A DNA stretch of 64,000 bases from DATFJT01 sp965230755 (GTDB taxonomy: Bacteria > Bacteroidota > Bacteroidia > Chitinophagales > Saprospiraceae), in the NCBI GenBank assembly GCA_965230755.1, contig CBDDLT010000004.1, positions 1 through 64,000 of the forward strand, in the 5' to 3' direction. Below, in pieces: positions 35,450-42,741 of this stretch; the stretch's first letter is position 1; the number at the start of each line of letters is the position of its first letter. The position numbers and the translations under genes were made by a program. The notes beneath the pieces are model-generated. The model saw only the letters and a program-made list of their open reading frames with translations. It was not told the origin of the DNA and did not search any database.

Positions 35450-35690
35450 TCTTATAATAGTGGTTGATGACTTAATCAGGAATTTTTTTAATACCTATTA
35501 GTCCTGTAAATTATTAAAACAAAAAGAAAAAAGCATCATTCTTATTGTTTAGGACGATATACTCAATGCATTTGACCTATCCTCAAAAACTTACAAAATG
35601 GAGATATTTCGTTCCTCTTTATTTTTGCCACAAACTATTTCCACTCCCTTATTTTCTTCATTGCAAAATACAAAGTATCTTTGCACACAC

Positions 35691-35722
35691 GACTCCGTAG
35701 TTCAACTGGATAGAATATCAGA
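35691..35722 (+). pseudogene. tRNA-Arg 5' half, copy 1 (truncated)
   Basis: Identical to nt 1-32 of the intact tRNA-Arg (acceptor strand, D-arm and 5' strand of the anticodon stem), then diverges at the 20-bp GC-rich insertion. It keeps its own TATCTTTG box at 35676-35683, so it could be transcribed. Confidence 0.85.
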
Positions 35723-35849
35723 CCCGCCTGCCGGCATGGAAGTTTCGGACTTTGACTTACAGGTTTTCTGTTTCGTTTTATTTCTGCCGAACACTATTTC
35801 CTCACCCATATTTTCAACATTAAAAAATACAAAGTATCTTTGCACCCAC

Positions 35850-35881
35850 GACTCCGTAGTTCAACTGGATAGAATATCAGA
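35850..35881 (+). pseudogene. tRNA-Arg 5' half, copy 2 (truncated)
   Basis: Same 32 nt as copy 1, exactly 159 bp later, preceded by a TATCTTTG box at 35835-35842 and followed by the same insertion. Confidence 0.85.
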
Positions 35882-36008
35882 CCCGCCTGCCGGCATGGAA
35901 GTTTCGGACTTTGACTTACAGGTTTTCTGTTTCGTTTTATTTCTGCCGAACACTATTTCCTCACCCATATTTTCAACATTAAAAAATACAAAGTATCTTT
36001 GCACACAC

Positions 36009-36040
36009 GACTCCGTAGTTCAACTGGATAGAATATCAGA
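36009..36040 (+). pseudogene. tRNA-Arg 5' half, copy 3 (truncated)
   Basis: Same 32 nt, preceded by TATCTTTG at 35994-36001. The insertion after it differs at its 3' end (CCTGCCGGCGCGCAGG, which forms a small palindrome), so copies 1-2 are closer to each other than to copy 3. Confidence 0.85.
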
Positions 36041-36152
36041 CCCGCCTGCCGGCGCGCAGGTTTCGGACTTTGACTTACAGGTTTTCTGTTTCGTTTTATT
36101 TCTGCCGAACACTATTTCCTCACCCATATTTTCAACATTAAAAAATACAAAG

Positions 36153-36160
36153 TATCTTTG
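36153..36160 (+). promoter_or_regulatory. -7 box of tRNA-Arg
   Basis: TATCTTTG, an exact TAnnTTTG match, 7 bp upstream of the mature tRNA 5' end. At about the -33 position the sequence reads TTTTC rather than TTG. The same box occurs at the same place in each upstream unit. Confidence 0.7.
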
Positions 36161-36167
36161 CACCTAC

Positions 36168-36241
36168 GACTCCGTAGTTCAACTGGATAGAATATCAGAT
36201 TTCGGCTCTGAGGGTTGAGGGTTCGAATCCTTCCGGGGTCG
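36168..36241 (+). tRNA. tRNA-Arg, anticodon TCG
   Basis: 74 nt folding as a complete cloverleaf. Acceptor GACTCCG pairs with CGGGGTC (one G-U), the D stem is GTTC/GAAT, and the anticodon stem TCAGA/TCTGA holds loop TTTCGGC. The T stem GAGGG/CCTTC has loop TTCGAAT, and the discriminator base is G. The anticodon TCG reads CGA-family arginine codons. CCA is not encoded. An intrinsic terminator follows 8 bp later. Its 3' end matches two downstream direct repeats (36335-36353, 41889-41955). Confidence 0.95.
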
Positions 36242-36292
36242 CTTAAATTAAGTCTGACATTGTGAAAATGTCGGACTTTTTTTGTGCTATAA
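36226..36292 (+). repeat. Direct repeat A (tRNA-Arg 3' end plus terminator)
   Basis: Matches 41889-41955 at 63 of 67 positions. It includes the last 16 nt of the tRNA and the adjacent terminator. Probable tRNA-side attachment site or duplicated boundary of the island. Confidence 0.85.
36250..36283 (+). terminator. Intrinsic terminator of tRNA-Arg
   Basis: AAGTCTGACAT (36250-36260) pairs with ATGTCGGACTT (36268-36278) with one G-U pair, followed by a T run to 36283. Confidence 0.85.
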
Positions 36293-36334
36293 AGTTAGCT
36301 CCGGAAGGATGAGAAGTTTATCCGCCATCGGCGG

Positions 36335-36353
36335 GAATCCTTCCGGGGTCGCT
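36335..36353 (+). repeat. Direct repeat B (tRNA-Arg 3' end only)
   Basis: GAATCCTTCCGGGGTCGCT, identical to the tRNA 3' end and its flank at 36225-36243. The next two bases (GA) match repeat C rather than A. An inverted copy of ATCCTTCCGGnG lies at 36299-36310, so the segment can fold into a long hairpin. Confidence 0.8.
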
Positions 36354-36358
36354 GAGCT

Positions 36359-36390
36359 AAAGCCTGTCAATAATAATAGCAGGCTTTTTA
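36359..36390 (+). terminator. Intrinsic terminator after repeat B
   Basis: AAAGCCTG (36359-36366) pairs with CAGGCTTT (36380-36387), followed by TT. It differs in sequence from the tRNA terminator, which suggests repeat B came in with other DNA. Confidence 0.7.
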
Positions 36391-36578
36391 TTAAGATAGT
36401 CATTCTAGATTTTCTTTTTAGTTAAAGATTAAGATTTTCTCAAGTCAAATCAATACATTTTATCGCGTCAAGATTGTAAAACTCTACTTATCCTTTAATT
36501 TAACTGTAATCCCGGTTCCCAATCCAATAGAACTAAATGGTTCATATCGCTTGAGCTTTTAAGTAGAAGAACCACTAT

Positions 36579-38228
36579 TCATTTTGACATAATTTTAGCG
36601 TATTTTCTAAACGATGAAATAAACTCATAGTACAAATACGACATTACTATTCTAGAAATAAAAGAAACACAATAATGACCACCGTTCAAATCAAACCCCG
36701 CAGCTAATGAAAGATCAGAGACACGATGAACTGGGTTTATCAATGTCCAGATAACTTTAAAATTCACCAATTGCATGACCCAACCAATTCTTTGTAACAC
36801 TGCCCGAAAATCCCCATCGCAGACTAAGGCGTATTCCTCAACCGGATTGAAAAAAGTAAAAAGACCATAAAGCAATAGGGCCATAATAATAATCCAACCC
36901 AAAACTCTCCTAATATCTGTTCCATTTCTACTGGATACATGGTTAATTTGTTGAACCAACTTATCAAAAGGTTTAGATGCGAGGTACCTAGTTGTCTTCA
37001 ACATTTTTTCTTTCATGAGAATTGTCCCCAAAAAATCTCCATTCGATTTGTATAGATTATGGAACTGCCTGTAGGTTTCATACTCTCCCGGGTAGTTTCT
37101 ATTTAATGGGTTTCCTATATGGTTATTAGCGAAAATGTCCTTTGTAATTCTTGTTTGAATTAATTCTATATTGAAAATACTACTACTGTAAAAGTTAATG
37201 TTGAAAAATGAATCTGCATCAACCTGGACGAATTGTCCATTTTTGATTTCGGAATCGCATATTGAGAAATACGATTTGAAAGAAGCCCTTTCAATAGATT
37301 TAACCATAGCAAGAAATATCTCCGTAGTAGTAATTTTAGAAAACAAAAGCTTCTCTAGTTCAACCTTTTTTACATGTAAATTTCTAATTACGGCTTGTCG
37401 AATATTTAATTCTCTCAAAACGAGGTTTTCAAAATTGGCTTGTTCTATTTCATTCAAGCCATTGTTAATCAGTATGCTTAATTGAAATTTTTTGTAATCC
37501 CTTTCTGAGAAATAATAAGCTGCATATTGATTACTAGAATATTTATGAACCTCCAAGCCCTCTTTATTCGATGGGAAACCGTAACGAGAAGACGCATTGA
37601 TTGTTTGTATCCTTTTTAGGATAACAACCGTCCGATAATCGAATATACTGTTGACTTTTTCTCTCTTTTCAATTTCACGCCACTTTTTATATAAGAAATT
37701 TACCCTTATCGGAAAGGTCACTGATGAGTTGTATTTAAAATCAACTTCAATCGCAGAATCGACCTCTAGTCTCCCTAAAAAATTGGTACAAGTGACCTTT
37801 CCAACGCAAAATATTAAGCCCTTAACTACAACAGAGCTTAATAATCCAAAGGATCTAAGCCGCTTCGTTACATGTAATTCATCTACTAAGCTATAATTAA
37901 TGGATACCCATGTTTTATCTTCGGGAGTGTCTTCCTCCGAAATGTACTTGAATCCTCTAATGACACATCCTATGAAATAGATTCCTATAGAATCAAACTT
38001 AAGACTTTCACTAACTAAATTTTTGATTTCGAGAATAACATCCCCCTTAAAGACACAATGCTTGAAAGTCAATTGAAGTTTTACACCTGCTTTTTCGTTC
38101 CAACTAATAATATCCAATAGCCTGAGTCGATTATTGAAAACTGAGTTTTCAATGACAATCTTTCCACTACATTCTTTATCAACAACTATCTCTTTTTCAA
38201 ACCGTGGCTTTAGATCTTCGACATTCAT
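36579..38228 (-). CDS. Pentapeptide-like repeat protein with C-terminal membrane domain
   Basis: 549 aa. The first ~400 residues are strand-rich with degenerate repeats (F-x-x-C-V-I-R-G, N-F-E-N-L-V-L-R-E-L-N-I-R-Q-A-V-I), fitting a right-handed quadrilateral beta-helix related to pentapeptide repeats. Residues ~405-430 have Y-E-T-Y-R-Q-F-H-N-L-Y-K-S-N-G-D, resembling the linker that follows such repeats in membrane-anchored relatives. One clear membrane helix (G-W-I-I-I-M-A-L-L-L-Y-G-L-F-T-F-F) is followed by a weaker hydrophobic region near the C-terminus. No signal peptide: the repeat part is probably cytosolic. Only minus-strand gene in the island. Function unknown. Confidence 0.6.
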   Translation of the reverse strand: MNVEDLKPRFEKEIVVDKECSGKIVIENSVFNNRLRLLDIISWNEKAGVKLQLTFKHCVFKGDVILEIKNLVSESLKFDSIGIYFIGCVIRGFKYISEEDTPEDKTWVSINYSLVDELHVTKRLRSFGLLSSVVVKGLIFCVGKVTCTNFLGRLEVDSAIEVDFKYNSSVTFPIRVNFLYKKWREIEKREKVNSIFDYRTVVILKRIQTINASSRYGFPSNKEGLEVHKYSSNQYAAYYFSERDYKKFQLSILINNGLNEIEQANFENLVLRELNIRQAVIRNLHVKKVELEKLLFSKITTTEIFLAMVKSIERASFKSYFSICDSEIKNGQFVQVDADSFFNINFYSSSIFNIELIQTRITKDIFANNHIGNPLNRNYPGEYETYRQFHNLYKSNGDFLGTILMKEKMLKTTRYLASKPFDKLVQQINHVSSRNGTDIRRVLGWIIIMALLLYGLFTFFNPVEEYALVCDGDFRAVLQRIGWVMQLVNFKVIWTLINPVHRVSDLSLAAGFDLNGGHYCVSFISRIVMSYLYYEFISSFRKYAKIMSK

Positions 38229-38568
38229 CGATTTTTACTTCAATATACAAAACCCCATCGTTTCCGCCAGAACCAAAGCATAATCAAATTAGAATACGTG
38301 TAATTCCAAAATAAACTTTCTTATGATGAATTGGAAATACATATATTTAAACTAAGTCACTGAAAGTCAGTTCTCTTAAGTTGCACGTATAACAAAAGTT
38401 ATATATCAACTTTGGTTTCGATTACATAGTTTTACAATATGGATACCTAAACAGTCTGTAATCTACCCCTATAAGCAGAAAGGGTTACCTAAACGTAAGC
38501 ATAAACATATTTTCTAAAGACTAGAAGTACAAAGCCACTTTGTTTGTATTTATAATTTTAATCTATTA
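38229..38568. other. 340-bp regulatory spacer in the island, no gene seen
   Basis: AT-rich divergent spacer between the pentapeptide-like gene (-) and the protease gene (+). It holds two direct copies of TACCTAAAC (38444-38452 and 38486-38494), start-to-start 42 bp or about four helical turns, possibly operator sites for the protease. No clean TAnnTTTG box was found. Confidence 0.4.
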
Positions 38569-40443
38569 ATGATGGACATTAGTTGTAATAAAAGATTAGC
38601 TACCCTTATAGCCTTATTTATGGCTTTAAGTCAAATGAGTGCTCAGGATTTATTTTCAAGCACAACCCAAAGTGAAATTGAGTTTACCCCCGAACAACTC
38701 ACTAAGCTGAGCAATATGACCGTAAACCCTATCTACTCAGATTACTTTTTTGTATCAGTCAATGACTTCGCCGCTATCCAACAGAATGGGATGATATTGG
38801 TAAACTTACCCGACAAAGACAGTTCTGAATTATTTGTAGGGAAAGAGATACAGTTTACATCTTCTGATGAATTTATTTATTACGGAGAGCTAAACCCTTG
38901 TGATGATACAGAAAGAATGGGCTATATTCATCTAATAGCTGAAAACGGAAACATTTTTGGACAAATCAACCTCGAAGACGAAATTTACGACTTACAAGAT
39001 TTTGGGGGAGGGAAAAATGTATTGTTCAAAATAGATCAAAATATCTACACAGAGGCAGAGTGTGCGACAGAATCAACAAGCAGTACGAGTTCTCAAACAG
39101 AGAATAGAGAAAGGGCAATTGCGTCAAGCAGAAGTGGTGGTGGATGTAATGTAAGGGTATTGTTTCTTTATACTCAAGCTGCTGAGGCAGTGGGAAATCC
39201 TTTCAATAGCGCAAGACTTTACATGACACAAACAAGGCAAACTGCTTGTAATAGTGACGTAGATGTTAATTTTTCGTTGGCAGGAGTAGAAGAATTGCCC
39301 AATTTTATGGAGGCGGGAACTGCAAGAGATACAAGAGGTTTTTTACGAACTGACCCAGAAGTGAATCAACTACGAGATGACCTTGGAGCTGATCTTGTTG
39401 TATTGTTGACGGATGGCAATTGGACTAGTACTTTTGGTCAAACGTTTGGTATTGCATATTTAGATGAATGGGGAGACCCTGACTTCGGCTATGCTGTTGT
39501 TGAACTGGATGCTGGTGGTGGCTCTTTTACTTGTACGCACGAAATTGCCCACGACTTTGGTTGTAAGCATGACAATGACAATAGGGGTGCACCAGATTTT
39601 GCATTTGACGCAAGAGCACACAATTTTTTTGTTGGTACATGGCCGTTTCGGCATAAAAAGCTAACGGTTATGCATGTGTTGCCTGGCCCTTCTGTTATTG
39701 GTCAACAAAGAGGAGAAAGAATTTTAAATGTATCTAATCCAGAGGTAGAAATTGATGATACAGAAACTGGTGTAACGGATGAAAGAGAGAACGCAGATCA
39801 ATTGGGTGCATTGGGATGTACGATTGCCGATTATCGTCCATTTGTTGAGCCGATGACGGTGAGCATTTCAGGCCCAAATAAAGCCAATAATAATGACACT
39901 TATACTTGGTGTGCCAATGTGGATTTTTGTCATGGCACGGTCACGACCGTAGATTGGGAATACAGTTATGACGGGGTTAATTATTTCCCCTTCGCTGCTG
40001 GAACTTGTTTTGATTCTCAAATGCCTTTACATGAAAATCTTTATTTACGAGTTACAGTGACTTGTTCTGACGGACAACAGGCGGTTGATTGGCATGTTAC
40101 ACTAAATAATAATGGGGACTTTCCTTGTGATGATCTTTTCTCAAGAATAGAACAAAACTCTGAAGCTACTGTATTTGTTACTAATGGTAGTGCTGAAATT
40201 TCTCTTTACCCTAATCCTTCTAGCAATAATTTGAACATCGAGTTGTATCTTACAGAAGATAGGCAAGTAGAAATAACACTCATAGAACTTATGGGAAGTA
40301 CTACGAAAGAATTATGTAGTAAGGTATATTCTTCGGGGCTTCACAAAGAGAAATACAATATTTCTGACCTAAAAAGCGGTTACTATTTTGTAAAAACGAA
40401 AGTAGGAGAAGAAACTATTACTAAATCAATCATTAAGCAATGA
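38569..40443 (+). CDS. T9SS-exported reprolysin-like (metzincin) zinc protease
   Basis: 624 aa. Signal peptide (to S-A-Q, ~26), pro-region (~30-190), then a metzincin catalytic domain beginning C-N-V-R-V-L-F-L-Y-T. The zinc site is H-E-I-A-H-D-F-G-C-K-H-D (~325-336), the HExxHxxGxxHD form of reprolysin/M12B relatives, and V-M-H about 40 residues later may be the Met-turn. A ~100-aa C2-like or PKD-like segment follows. A type A T9SS sorting domain ends the protein (L-Y-P-N-P-S-S-N-N-L-N-I ... S-G-Y-Y-F-V-K). The stop codon overlaps the start of the next lipoprotein gene (ATGA). Probably secreted and surface-bound, degrading proteins or acting on other cells. Confidence 0.88.
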   Translation: MMDISCNKRLATLIALFMALSQMSAQDLFSSTTQSEIEFTPEQLTKLSNMTVNPIYSDYFFVSVNDFAAIQQNGMILVNLPDKDSSELFVGKEIQFTSSDEFIYYGELNPCDDTERMGYIHLIAENGNIFGQINLEDEIYDLQDFGGGKNVLFKIDQNIYTEAECATESTSSTSSQTENRERAIASSRSGGGCNVRVLFLYTQAAEAVGNPFNSARLYMTQTRQTACNSDVDVNFSLAGVEELPNFMEAGTARDTRGFLRTDPEVNQLRDDLGADLVVLLTDGNWTSTFGQTFGIAYLDEWGDPDFGYAVVELDAGGGSFTCTHEIAHDFGCKHDNDNRGAPDFAFDARAHNFFVGTWPFRHKKLTVMHVLPGPSVIGQQRGERILNVSNPEVEIDDTETGVTDERENADQLGALGCTIADYRPFVEPMTVSISGPNKANNNDTYTWCANVDFCHGTVTTVDWEYSYDGVNYFPFAAGTCFDSQMPLHENLYLRVTVTCSDGQQAVDWHVTLNNNGDFPCDDLFSRIEQNSEATVFVTNGSAEISLYPNPSSNNLNIELYLTEDRQVEITLIELMGSTTKELCSKVYSSGLHKEKYNISDLKSGYYFVKTKVGEETITKSIIKQ

Positions 40444-41045
40444 GAACAATATTAGCCACTTTGTTTTTGAGTTTTTTGTTAATCTCATGTAATGACGAAT
40501 ACCCTGCTAATTGTAAGGGATATTCGGCGGGCATTTATAAGCATGGCTATGCTTATGCAAAAGGGTCTTATGAAGATTTTGGCGACCATGCTATATTCTA
40601 TAGAGAAAGAATAGCTGACACGATCAATGGGGGGTGGACGCATGACCCCATTGAAAAGGGAATAGAACTATCCACCATAAATGAGTCTTGTGCTGAGAAA
40701 GTTCATATTGGATTTAAAAATATTTTGTTGAACTTAGGCGATACCATTGATTTAAAGTATAGTTATCTTGGAATAAGTAGAGATTTTCCCACAGCGGATT
40801 TAAATTATGTTGACGTTGACGCAGTTATAGAAGAATATGACTTAATTGAACACGAGGATAATTGGTTGATAATAGATGAAATCAATAGAGATACAACGGA
40901 AATAAGAGGAAGGTTTAATGCTTCTTTCGTTACAATACATGAGAGATTTCTTTCAGGAGAACGTGAAAGATCAGACGACCCCAACCGTCCTGATACTTTA
41001 CATTTTTCCAACGGAGAATTTAGGGCTGAATTTGCTCCTTTCTAA
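40440..41045 (+). CDS. Lipoprotein A, tandem pair partner of the metzincin
   Basis: 201 aa. Lipoprotein signal M-R-T-I-L-A-T-L-F-L-S-F-L-L-I-S-C (Cys17). The mature part has two cysteines (N-C-K-G-Y and E-S-C-A-E) and a conserved C-terminus (H-E-R-F-L-S-G-E-R-E-R-S-D-D-P-N-R-P). No known family recognised. It starts at the ATGA overlap with the protease stop, so translation is coupled. A protective or regulatory role toward the protease is a reasonable guess but not shown by sequence. A hairpin (TGAAGGGGC/GCCCCTTCA, 41077-41104) without a T tract follows it. Confidence 0.75.
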   Translation: MRTILATLFLSFLLISCNDEYPANCKGYSAGIYKHGYAYAKGSYEDFGDHAIFYRERIADTINGGWTHDPIEKGIELSTINESCAEKVHIGFKNILLNLGDTIDLKYSYLGISRDFPTADLNYVDVDAVIEEYDLIEHEDNWLIIDEINRDTTEIRGRFNASFVTIHERFLSGERERSDDPNRPDTLHFSNGEFRAEFAPF

Positions 41046-41126
41046 GGAGTAAAAGAGAATATAGATAACATTGATATGAAGGGGCGATAAGTTTAGCCCC
41101 TTCATAGTCAAATCAATAATTAAGCA

Positions 41127-41732
41127 ATGAGAACAGTGCTCGCAACTTTGTTTTTGAGTTTTTTACTAATCTCTTGTAATGACGAATACCCTGCTAATTG
41201 TAAGGGATATTCGGCGGGCATTTATAAGCATGGCTATGCTTATGCAAAAGGGTCTTATGAAGATTTTGGCGACCATGCCATTTTTGTGAGAGACAGAATA
41301 GCAGATACCGTCAACGGGGGTTGGACACATGATCCCGTTGAAAAGGGAATAATGCTATCCACCATTAATGAATCTTGTGCTGAAAAAATTCACATGGACT
41401 TTCACAATATAGAGCTAAACCTCGGTGATACTATTAATTTAAAGTATAGCTGGCTAGGAACAAGTAAAGATTTTCCAACGGCAGTTTTACATTATGTTGA
41501 TATTGATGCAGTTATTGAAGAGTATGACATGATAGAACACGAGAATAATTGGTTGATAATAGATGAAATCAATAGAGATACAACGGAAATAAGAGGAAGA
41601 TTTAAAGCTTCTTTTGTTACAGTACATGAGCGGTTTCTTTCAGGAGAACGTGAGCGGTCAGATGACCCCAACCGTCCTGATACTTTACATTTTTCCAGCG
41701 GAGAATTTAGGGCTGAATTTGCTCCTTTCTAA
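41127..41732 (+). CDS. Lipoprotein B, paralogue of lipoprotein A
   Basis: 201 aa, same length and same lipobox as lipoprotein A. The first ~53 residues differ at one site and the last ~45 at two or three, while the middle (about 54-155) carries most of the 23 substitutions. That pattern fits gene conversion at the ends or selection for change in the middle. Lies 81 bp after copy A, in the same direction, and ends 156 bp before repeat C. Function unknown. Confidence 0.75.
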   Translation: MRTVLATLFLSFLLISCNDEYPANCKGYSAGIYKHGYAYAKGSYEDFGDHAIFVRDRIADTVNGGWTHDPVEKGIMLSTINESCAEKIHMDFHNIELNLGDTINLKYSWLGTSKDFPTAVLHYVDIDAVIEEYDMIEHENNWLIIDEINRDTTEIRGRFKASFVTVHERFLSGERERSDDPNRPDTLHFSSGEFRAEFAPF

Positions 41733-41888
41733 GTCCTCGTAGGTTAGTATAAGATTTGCCCCTTTCTGAACATCGAAGTATTAGTCCCTTCAAGGTATAA
41801 AGCAATAAATCAAAGACTAATATCCGACAAGATTTGAAATAAATTTTCTTAAGACACTAAAAACCAATTATTTATATTCAATATTAAA

Positions 41889-41955
41889 AATCCTTCCGGG
41901 GTCGCTGAAATTAAGTCTTACATTGTGAAAATGTCGGATTTTTTTTGTGTTATAA
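41889..41955 (+). repeat. Direct repeat C (distal island boundary)
   Basis: A copy of the tRNA-Arg 3' end and downstream terminator, 5663 bp from repeat A, with four mismatches in 67 bp. Its hairpin has one mispair and an extra G-U pair compared with copy A, so it appears to be decaying. The stop of the next gene is 3 bp away. Confidence 0.85.
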
Positions 41956-41957
41956 TA

Positions 41958-42431
41958 TCAATACCCATAACAATAATCCCAAGAGTAGAAATCATAGCTA
42001 TAACCTCCAGAAGCCAAGGATGGATCACCCAGCTCCATAATTTGATATGGAATTCCACAACCCCAAACTTCGAATTTAGCGTATTCGCCTCCTCCTAAAA
42101 CAACTCCGGTATTCAAAAAGTACTCCCAAAACGGTTGTGTACCAGTAGCGAAAGGGCCTTGATTGGCTGACAATTCGTAAGAGTGATGACCAAGTCCATT
42201 GAAATAAACACAGTTACTGGAACTTGAGTGTTGTGGATTACACCATCTGTGTATTCCAACTGGAACATTCGCCTCTAAAATATTGATATGTACCCAACAA
42301 GTACAATTGTCCAACCAGCATTCACAAGACTCACTATTTGGTGGGTCTGAAATTTCACCTGCGGTCGGTTGTATTTCGTTCGTTTCACACGCAAAAAGCA
42401 TTAGAGTTAGTAAGGCTATTATAATTCTCAT
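41958..42431 (-). CDS. Cysteine-rich lipoprotein, unknown function
   Basis: 157 aa. Lipobox M-L-F-A-C (Cys15) after a short hydrophobic signal. The mature chain has about eight further cysteines (C-E-C-W-L-D-N-C-T-C-W, W-C-N, N-C-V, G-C-G, Y-C-Y) and many aromatic residues, suggesting a disulfide-bonded extracytoplasmic domain. No family recognised. It converges on the island: its stop codon is 3 bp outside direct repeat C, so it is either the first gene beyond the island or was cut close by it. No partner genes. Confidence 0.65.
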   Translation of the reverse strand: MRIIIALLTLMLFACETNEIQPTAGEISDPPNSESCECWLDNCTCWVHINILEANVPVGIHRWCNPQHSSSSNCVYFNGLGHHSYELSANQGPFATGTQPFWEYFLNTGVVLGGGEYAKFEVWGCGIPYQIMELGDPSLASGGYSYDFYSWDYCYGY

Positions 42432-42741
42432 AAGACTAGATTTTATGATTATATGATCTACAGTTCAGTACATCGCACTCTTCAATAAATCAAGATTTAA
42501 AGGATCATGGATTGAAACTGATTGATGTCTTTATATCAATTCCTTGAAAAGCCTTTTTTGTGACAGGAATGGAAGGAAGTTATGAGATTGAAAACTATAA
42601 TTGTGATTAGGAAAGTAACGGATTTTGAAATTTTCACGTGATCTGCCCGTGATATCAATCGTTTTTCATTTTTAATTATCCATTATTAATTAAAAAAGGC
42701 CCCGAAAGTGGAGCCTTGATTGATACAGCCTAAGACCTCAT
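42432..42741. other. 310-bp intergenic region holding one terminator, no gene seen
   Basis: AT-rich. Apart from the terminator of the methyltransferase gene at its right end (42692-42717), no gene, RNA or repeat was recognised. Confidence 0.5.
42692..42717 (-). terminator. Intrinsic terminator of the 42742-43815 methyltransferase
   Basis: On the minus strand AAGGCTCC (42710-42717) pairs with GGGGCCTT (42696-42703), followed by a T run. 25 bp after the stop codon. Confidence 0.85.

Larger units (their letters stand above)
35691..36167 (+). repeat. Three exact 159-bp tandem units with truncated tRNA-Arg 5' halves
   Basis: Units at 35691-35849, 35850-36008 and 36009-36167, immediately before the intact tRNA-Arg. 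Each unit has the first 32 nt of the tRNA, a 20-bp GC-rich insertion, a short segment starting TTTCGG, and ~90 bp of upstream sequence with a TATCTTTG -7 box for the next copy. Units 2-3 and the tRNA leader are nearly identical. The DNA before unit 1 (~35605-35690) is a diverged version of the same upstream region, so the array grew by duplication of promoter plus 5' half. The period is divisible by 3, so one frame stays open through it. Confidence 0.9.
40424..41732 (+). repeat. Tandem gene duplication, 687-bp period
   Basis: Two lipoprotein genes start 687 bp apart. Homology begins upstream of both starts: the last codons of the protease gene (AAATCAAT..ATTAAGCAATGA) are repeated before the second gene, so the duplicated unit included the protease 3' end. 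The two products are about 88% identical (23 differences in 201 residues). Confidence 0.9.
36226..41955 (+). mobile_element. Putative genomic island at tRNA-Arg, bounded by 3'-end direct repeats
   Basis: The tRNA-Arg 3' end is repeated at 36335-36353 and at 41889-41955. Between them are a pentapeptide-like membrane protein, a T9SS metzincin and two tandem lipoproteins, all accessory-looking genes. The layout is that of DNA integrated at a tRNA 3' end, with the intact tRNA kept on one side and a copy of the end on the other. No integrase or transposase gene is present, so the element is either degenerate, mobilised in trans, or produced by segmental duplication. Confidence 0.6.

Noticed and set aside
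35598..36218. 206-codon plus-strand frame across the tRNA-Arg repeat array
   Set aside because: It stays open only because the repeat period (159 bp) is divisible by three; it runs through promoters and into the tRNA.
41077..41104. Terminator after lipoprotein A
   Set aside because: A good 9-bp stem but no following T tract; the second lipoprotein may be read through.
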